From Anaeroplasmataceae bacterium (lineage in GTDB: Bacteria > Bacillota_I > Bacilli_A > Acholeplasmatales > Anaeroplasmataceae): a stretch of DNA of 19,282 nucleotides. The notes under the pieces are model-generated. The model searched no databases. It saw only the letters and a program-made list of their open reading frames with translations, and was not told where the DNA came from. Positions 14,931 through 19,282 of the stretch are shown in pieces. Location of the stretch: positions 1 through 19,282 of the forward strand of contig JAHHSV010000027.1 in assembly GCA_020025015.1 (NCBI GenBank). The letters run 5' to 3'. The first letter of the stretch is position 1, and each line of letters starts with the position of its first letter. Position numbers and translations under genes: made by a program.

Positions 14931-16695
14931 TAGCTAAAACCTCCTTCTTATCCTTTACACTCATATGAGCATTCCACATCTTTTCATATAAAGGTGATGA
15001 CTTTAGTAATTCCTCATGCTTACCAATTGCCTCAATATTGCCATCGTTTACTAAAATTATACGATCTGCATTATTAACTGTTGATAATCTATGAGCTATA
15101 ACAATTAGGGTCTTATCCTTAACAAGCTTAGATACTGATTCCTGAATGATAGCCTCATTTTCTGGGTCACTATAGGCAGTTGCTTCATCTAAGATAACGA
15201 TTGGCGCATCCTTAATCATGGCTCTAGCAATACTTATTCTTTGACGCTCACCACCACTTAGGCTACCTCCACCACTACCAACAACTGTTTCATAGCCATT
15301 TTCTAGACCTCTTATAAAATCATCAACACCACTTTTCTTACATATCTCAATTATTTCTTCATCTGTAATTTTTCTATTAGTAGCACCAATTCTTAAATTA
15401 TTCATAATCGTATCATTAAATAAATAAGAATCCTGCGATACATATGCAATCTTATCCATATAAATATCTAAAGGAATATCCTTAATATTTACATCGCCAA
15501 CCTTAATGCTTCCAGCATTTACATCCCACATTGAAGCAATTAATTTAGCAATTGTTGATTTACCACTACCACTAGGTCCAACTAAAGCAACATACTCACC
15601 AGCTTTTATATCTAGGTTAATTCCATGGAGAACTTCCTTTTCCTGATAGGCAAAATGAACATTATTTAAAGATATACTATAATCCTTTATTTCTTCCTTT
15701 AATTCCTGAGGTCTAATTAGATCAGGCGCATTTAATATATCCTTAACCTCATTAGCAATTATATTAATTTGAGCAATATCATCTTGGAATGAAGCTAATC
15801 TAATGATTGGTTCGATTAAGGCTACACTTAATAATATTACGGTAATCATTTCAGGTAGTTCTATTAAATTATTAGCATACATAATTGCGCCAATAGGTAA
15901 AATACTTACCATTGTTGCAGGCATAATAACAAAGGCAGCTGTAAAGAAAATATTAGAATGCTTCATCCAATTAATATAAGCATAGGCACAATTATGTGCG
16001 GCATCCTTAAATTTTTTATATGAGCTTTCAGACTTACCAAAAACCTTGATAACCTCAATTCCATTCACATATTCTACAGTTGTATCATTTAAATTTTTAG
16101 TTTGCCTTATAACATTACCAAACCATTTTTCATAGCCAATCATCATTAAGTTCATAAAAATAAGGCCAACGACTAAGGTTACTAAGCTTGCGAAGCCTAA
16201 ACGCCAATCAATAACAAAAATTGTAATAATTATTGCAATTGGTGGTACTAAATTAGAAGTAAATTCAGGAACAATATGCGCAAGGGTTGTTTCAATAGAA
16301 TCAATTCTTTCCATTATAGTTGATTTTAAGCCACCAACCGAACGACTTTTAACCTCACCCAAAGGCATACATCCAAGCTTATCACTACATTTCTTCCTTA
16401 TATTTGCTAAAACCTGGAAGGTTGTCTTATGACTTATAGTTGTAGATATGCAGTGGAATAAAACCTTTAAAGCATAAAATAAAGCCATAAATAAACAAAG
16501 CTTACCATAGGTCCATAAATCCGTTACGTTATTTATTAAATTATTAATAATCTTAATCACAAAATAATAAGGAATTAATTCACAAGTAACACTTAATACA
16601 GCAAAGAAAACACTAAAAATATAGTTACATTTTTTAGCTTTAGCTTCCTTGTACAAAAAGCCAAAAGTTCCTTCAATTTTCTCTTTTTTCATCAT
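14923..16695 (-). CDS. ABC exporter half-transporter (ATPase-permease fusion), first of a pair
   Basis: 590 residues. Membrane domain about 20-315 (SVFFAVLSVTCELIPYYFV and so on), then ATPase domain: Walker A GPSGSGKST (from 373), signature LSGGERQR (from 479), Walker B IVILDEATAYSDPE, and H-loop IVIAHR. The start at 16695 has AAAGGATG upstream; a second ATG follows at 16692. It begins 10 nt after the last recognisable codon of the broken tetR gene, so it was co-transcribed with it from the operator-bearing promoter near 17310. Likely heterodimer with the following gene. The ELIPYYFVIKIINNLI start is like the first member of YbtP/Q-type pairs, but the transported molecule is unknown. Confidence 0.9.
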   Translation of the reverse strand: MMKKEKIEGTFGFLYKEAKAKKCNYIFSVFFAVLSVTCELIPYYFVIKIINNLINNVTDLWTYGKLCLFMALFYALKVLFHCISTTISHKTTFQVLANIRKKCSDKLGCMPLGEVKSRSVGGLKSTIMERIDSIETTLAHIVPEFTSNLVPPIAIIITIFVIDWRLGFASLVTLVVGLIFMNLMMIGYEKWFGNVIRQTKNLNDTTVEYVNGIEVIKVFGKSESSYKKFKDAAHNCAYAYINWMKHSNIFFTAAFVIMPATMVSILPIGAIMYANNLIELPEMITVILLSVALIEPIIRLASFQDDIAQINIIANEVKDILNAPDLIRPQELKEEIKDYSISLNNVHFAYQEKEVLHGINLDIKAGEYVALVGPSGSGKSTIAKLIASMWDVNAGSIKVGDVNIKDIPLDIYMDKIAYVSQDSYLFNDTIMNNLRIGATNRKITDEEIIEICKKSGVDDFIRGLENGYETVVGSGGGSLSGGERQRISIARAMIKDAPIVILDEATAYSDPENEAIIQESVSKLVKDKTLIVIAHRLSTVNNADRIILVNDGNIEAIGKHEELLKSSPLYEKMWNAHMSVKDKKEVLANA

Positions 16696-16705
16696 CTCAT
16701 CCTTT

Positions 16706-17265
16706 CTAAATTTTCATTATATTTTCCAATGCTGGAATAAAAAATTCTTAAACTAAGCCTAAGCATCTATTTACATTATCTAAAGGCCAGTTATGGTAAA
16801 CCGGTTGCATTATGGCATTAAAATAAGCATTTACTAATCACTCATCTCTCTAATTTTTACACCCTTACTGCTAATGTAATTAAAAGCATTGAAGGTTTCA
16901 TATTTAGTTCCTTCTGCTGATATAGTAATGAGCATTAATTAAACTTGATAATCCTTAAGATAATACCTAATCATTTTTACTAAATTATTAGAAACCATTG
17001 CATCTGAGCTTAAGGTCTCATCAAAGCTCTTATAGGCATCACTAGATGATTTTTTTATATCAGTTAAAACCGCACTGATAAAAGGTTCTACTAAAGCACT
17101 AAATATGGCTTCCTTAGATTCAAAGTGTCTATATAAGCCAGTCTAAGCCATTCCAACTTCTTTGCCCATATTACGCATCGAAGATCCCGTAAATTCTTTT
17201 TCTAAAAATTCCTCTTTTGCTACCTCTAATATCTTTTTTGTATTTTCAGTTTTATCTCTTGGCAT
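16706..17265 (-). pseudogene. TetR/AcrR-family repressor, inactivated by several stops and a frameshift
   Basis: ATG at 17265 with AGGAAGTG upstream. The frame reads MPRDKTENTKKILEVAKEEF, then SSMRNMGKEVGMA, an in-frame TAG at codon 41 (17145-17143), then TGLYRHFESKEAIF: the TetR helix-turn-helix, with the stop where K usually stands. It continues through SFDETL to a TAA at codon 109 (16941-16939), then ISAEGTKYETF and GVKIREMSD and a TAG (16836-16834). Just beyond, in another frame, the usual TetR C-terminus resumes (VNAYFNAIMQPV, a TAA at 16750-16748, EFFIPALENIMKI), ending 16706. So there are at least three nonsense codons and one frameshift. The intact ancestor would be about 185 residues and would have repressed itself and the ABC genes behind it. 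It is very unlikely to be functional. Confidence 0.85.
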
Positions 17266-17281
17266 GCTTTCACTTCCTTTT

Positions 17282-17334
17282 GTTAACAGCGTTAACTTTA
17301 TGGTTAGTATATGCTAACTGAAATCTATTTGCAA
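17282..17334 (-). promoter_or_regulatory. promoter and two palindromic operators of the tetR-ABC operon
   Basis: Minus strand TTGCAA (17334-17329), 17-bp spacer, TATACT (17311-17306): a good vegetative promoter. The palindrome GTTAGCATATACTAAC (17318-17303) covers the -10, and a second one, GTTAACGCTGTTAAC (17296-17282), lies just downstream. Both use the GTTAR/YTAAC half-site. This is typical TetR autoregulation. The regulator gene is broken but these sites are not. Confidence 0.7.
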
Positions 17335-17360
17335 GTAATTGCACTCATAAATTCAAAAGA

Positions 17361-17386
17361 AAAAGCCTGTACAAAGTACAGACTAT
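17361..17386 (-). terminator. terminator of the tocopherol-cyclase-like gene
   Basis: Minus strand AGTCTGTAC, loop TTT, GTACAGGCT, then TTTTTC. The stem is interrupted by one mismatch. It starts 12 nt after the stop of the gene ending at 17396 and just before the tetR promoter. Confidence 0.75.
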
Positions 17387-17395
17387 TTCAAACAA

Positions 17396-18520
17396 TTATT
17401 TCTTATCATATTCGCCATATTCACAGCCAATATTTAAAGCCTCAATTTCATCTACTAGCTTATTACGATGGTAAAGCTTAACTGTTCCCTTTCCATTACC
17501 ACCATTCCATAAACGATTATGAAGCTTTAAACCATTAGGCGCTTCATAATTAATAAGAATCATATCCTCCTTATAGCAGCTAATATCTGTTACCATCTTA
17601 TTAAATAATGTTTTTTGTTCAACGTGCCAGAATATTTCTGTTTCACTTTCCTTGCAGTCAAACTTAGTTCTTGTAAAGGTCCAAAATTTAGAGAAATTAA
17701 ATTCATAGCCCTTACCCTCATAATAAAACGCTGATAATAATTTTCGATTTAAAACTAAAGGTCCAACCTTTGGTCTACCGCCACCAATATCAAAAACACT
17801 ATTAGTTAGCTTCTTACCTGTAATTTTACTTCTTAAATTACTACTTGCTAGCCATACCCAAGGTGAAGTAAAATCCTTACCCCAGTTCTTATCGCTATAA
17901 CCATAGGATCTATCCGGATCAACTATATATTTAACACCATTATAACTTATTTCCCCACTAAATAAGGTCTTCATACCTTCAGCATGCCAAAACATTTCAA
18001 AGCAATTTAGCTTTCGTAATAGCTTTGAAGCACCATAGCCTACATTAAAGGCTATTTTCTTATCAATTCTTATATCCCAAGCTATTTCACCAAAATCACA
18101 CATATATTCAGGGTGATCATTTATAAATTCTTCATCTAGCTTAATATGACCCTTAGTTGACTTTTCATCTAAATAGCAATCATCTGCCTCAATTGAAAAA
18201 GGAGCCTTAGCTTTAATTTTAACATCCTTATAGGAAAAGAATCGATGATACTGACCATGCTCCTTTCCCCAGGTGCCTACCTTTACCATTAGATATGATG
18301 GCTTTTGATTTTTCTTTATCGCTTCAGAATCCTGACCTAAAATTGGCTTATCTAAAGCTAATTGGGGATTACAAATAAAAAATTCAATAAAGAATGGCTT
18401 TTCTTCACCTGTTTTTGCATTAATTGCCGTAAATGAATTCCACCACCAGTCATAGCCTAATCTTTTCTTTTTTGGACTTAACATAAATTCATCACGCGTT
18501 AAATCGTGCTTATTAAACAT
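17396..18520 (-). CDS. tocopherol-cyclase-like family protein
   Basis: 374 residues, no signal peptide or membrane helix. AGAGGAAG lies 5 nt before the ATG. The family assignment rests on MFWHAEGMKTLFSGEISYNG (176-195) and DPDRSYGYSDKNWGKDFTSPWVWLASSNL (201-229), the conserved block of the tocopherol cyclase family (PF14249), plus the N-terminal YDWWWNSF and PFFIEFFI. Fold is inferred to be the lipocalin-like double beta barrel of the AttH/CrtC superfamily. Bacteria of this type do not make tocopherol, so the real substrate is unknown, probably a hydrophobic molecule. It follows a broken ATC_hydrolase-family gene by 20 nt and once formed an operon with it. It looks intact and normal in length. 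Confidence 0.75.
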   Translation of the reverse strand: MFNKHDLTRDEFMLSPKKKRLGYDWWWNSFTAINAKTGEEKPFFIEFFICNPQLALDKPILGQDSEAIKKNQKPSYLMVKVGTWGKEHGQYHRFFSYKDVKIKAKAPFSIEADDCYLDEKSTKGHIKLDEEFINDHPEYMCDFGEIAWDIRIDKKIAFNVGYGASKLLRKLNCFEMFWHAEGMKTLFSGEISYNGVKYIVDPDRSYGYSDKNWGKDFTSPWVWLASSNLRSKITGKKLTNSVFDIGGGRPKVGPLVLNRKLLSAFYYEGKGYEFNFSKFWTFTRTKFDCKESETEIFWHVEQKTLFNKMVTDISCYKEDMILINYEAPNGLKLHNRLWNGGNGKGTVKLYHRNKLVDEIEALNIGCEYGEYDKK

Positions 18521-18540
18521 AAAACTTCCTCTTTTCTCTA

Positions 18541-19062
18541 CTACTTACCTATTTTTCTAAAACGGAAATCACACAAATCATTTCCTTCGGCTAAGGTTTT
18601 AGTTCTATCTAATTTAATACCAATAACCTCAACTATTAAATAGTCTAATTTACATAGATATTTTGCAAGATAAAAGCAACCCTCATCCTTACAAAGCTTA
18701 CATACACCACATTCCTTATAATCAAAGCCAAAGGCATAGGTTTCATCACCTGGAATTACATCGACAACTTTTCAGAATAATAGGTTTTTGCGTCGCCTAA
18801 AAACATTCTAATTAGCTTATTATTCCCAAAGCCATTAGCAAGATACTCATAATTAGTTTGTGGTTCTAATTTATCACATCTATTCATAGCAATAAATATT
18901 GCCACAAGCGTATATGATGATAATAGCATATTTTTACTACCAATATCACTAGCTCTTTCCATAATGCTTCTATATTCTTTTTTTTATAGCTTTAATGACA
19001 CCTTTATCCTTAAAATTATGCTTAACCATTCCTAAATAAACACTACCATAGGTTCTAATCAT
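18541..19062 (-). pseudogene. L-2-amino-thiazoline-4-carboxylic acid hydrolase (ATC_hydrolase) family gene, two frameshifts
   Basis: Three frames together give one protein. From ATG 19062: MIRTYGSVYLGMVKHNFKDK, GVIKAIKK, then a frameshift at an A8 tract (18985-18978). Next frame: EYRSIMERASDIGSKNMLLSS to DAKTYYSEK, then a second frameshift near an A4 tract (18772-18769). Last frame: KVVDVIPGDETYAFGFDYKE, CGVCKLCKDEGC, KYLCKLDYLIVEVIG, and LDRTKTLAEGNDLCDFRF, ending in TAG at 18543-18541. The cysteine cluster and the RTKTLAEGxxxCDFRF end are the signature of the ATC_hydrolase family (PF14196). The middle is somewhat shorter than usual. One base gained or lost at each site would restore the frame, so recent mutation or assembly error are both possible. 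Confidence 0.8.
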
Positions 19063-19126
19063 AAAGCTATTTTTCCTATAATCATCTTCTTTTTTAGTTT
19101 AGATAAGCTATCTATCAACTAATTAA

Positions 19127-19135
19127 ATTATAGCA
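19127..19135 (-). promoter_or_regulatory. extended -10 promoter of the ATC_hydrolase / tocopherol-cyclase-like operon
   Basis: Minus strand TGCTATAAT: a perfect TATAAT (19132-19127) with an extended TGn. No good -35 at 17 bp. It lies about 65 nt before the ATG at 19062. Confidence 0.5.
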
Positions 19136-19192
19136 CATTTTAAAGAGTATTTGGTAAACATAAACTAACCAATTTGACCTAAAATCTACATA

Positions 19193-19224
19193 AAATAAAA
19201 AAAGCCCTCTATTTTAAGAGGACT
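19193..19224 (-). terminator. intrinsic terminator of a gene entering from the right edge
   Basis: Minus strand AGTCCTCT (19224-19217), loop TAAAAT, AGAGGGCT (19210-19203), then T7. It ends transcription arriving from beyond 19282. Confidence 0.75.
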
Positions 19225-19282
19225 ACATCCCGAGTTTGCCTCACAAATTAAATAAACTAATACTTTCAGAGTGACTTATAAA
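19225..19282 (-). other. right-edge segment, possible 3' end of an upstream gene
   Basis: Before the terminator one minus-strand frame is open from the edge and reads FISHSESISLFNL then TGA at about 19243. It is too short to assign, but the following terminator fits a gene end. Confidence 0.25.

Noticed and set aside
1..19282. CRISPR array, tRNA, rRNA, transposase or phage genes
   Set aside because: None seen: no regularly spaced long repeats, no cloverleaf or rRNA-like segments, no such protein motifs.

Overview
The window is AT-rich. Every gene I can support reads from the minus strand, so genes run from high to low coordinates. UGG encodes Trp in the long genes and no intact gene reads through UGA, so the standard code applies. 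The gene content suggests a low-GC Firmicute or Mollicute-related bacterium (Acholeplasma/RF39/Erysipelotrichia-like), possibly host-associated: Kdp potassium ATPase, paired ABC exporters, secreted His/Cys-motif proteins, an ATC-hydrolase-like protein and a tocopherol-cyclase-like protein. The lineage is inference.

Layout in the direction of transcription. (1) 19.06-17.36 kb: a frameshifted ATC_hydrolase-family pseudogene, then an intact tocopherol-cyclase-like gene with its own terminator. (2) 17.33-13.14 kb: a TetR-family repressor gene broken by several nonsense codons, whose promoter and palindromic operators look intact, followed by two overlapping ABC exporter half-transporters and a terminator. 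(3) 12.96-11.50 kb: a membrane-anchored surface protein with two tandem Ig-like repeats, followed by three hairpins. (4) 11.50-4.16 kb: the kdp locus, kdpF-kdpA-kdpB-kdpC-kdpD, then an unrecognised 65-codon gene coupled to kdpE. (5) 3.83-1.18 kb: a lipoprotein and a 611-residue secreted protein. (6) 1.08 kb to the left edge: a possible attenuator, an unknown 125-residue ORF, and a GIY-YIG nuclease-family gene with an in-frame UGA that runs off the window.

The kdp locus is the most interesting part. KdpD is cut down to its cytoplasmic sensory half: the KdpD/Walker domain, a USP domain with an exact match to the published c-di-AMP motif (SxS-x20-FTAxY), and a GAF domain. It has no membrane segments and no histidine kinase. 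KdpE is full-length, so it has no cognate kinase in this window. Two promoters, one before kdpF and one before the 65-codon gene and kdpE, carry matching arrays of five consecutive ~11-bp direct repeats (CTTWATGRAAT-like) that stop 6-7 bp short of a perfect TATAAT. This is the geometry of OmpR/PhoB-family activator sites and suggests KdpE controls both. KdpC also carries an insertion with an EF-hand-like loop.

Four loci carry lesions: in-frame stops, frameshifts at homopolymers, or a missing start (GIY-YIG, 125-residue ORF, tetR, ATC-hydrolase). All three stop codons occur, which points to real gene decay or assembly error, not codon reassignment.
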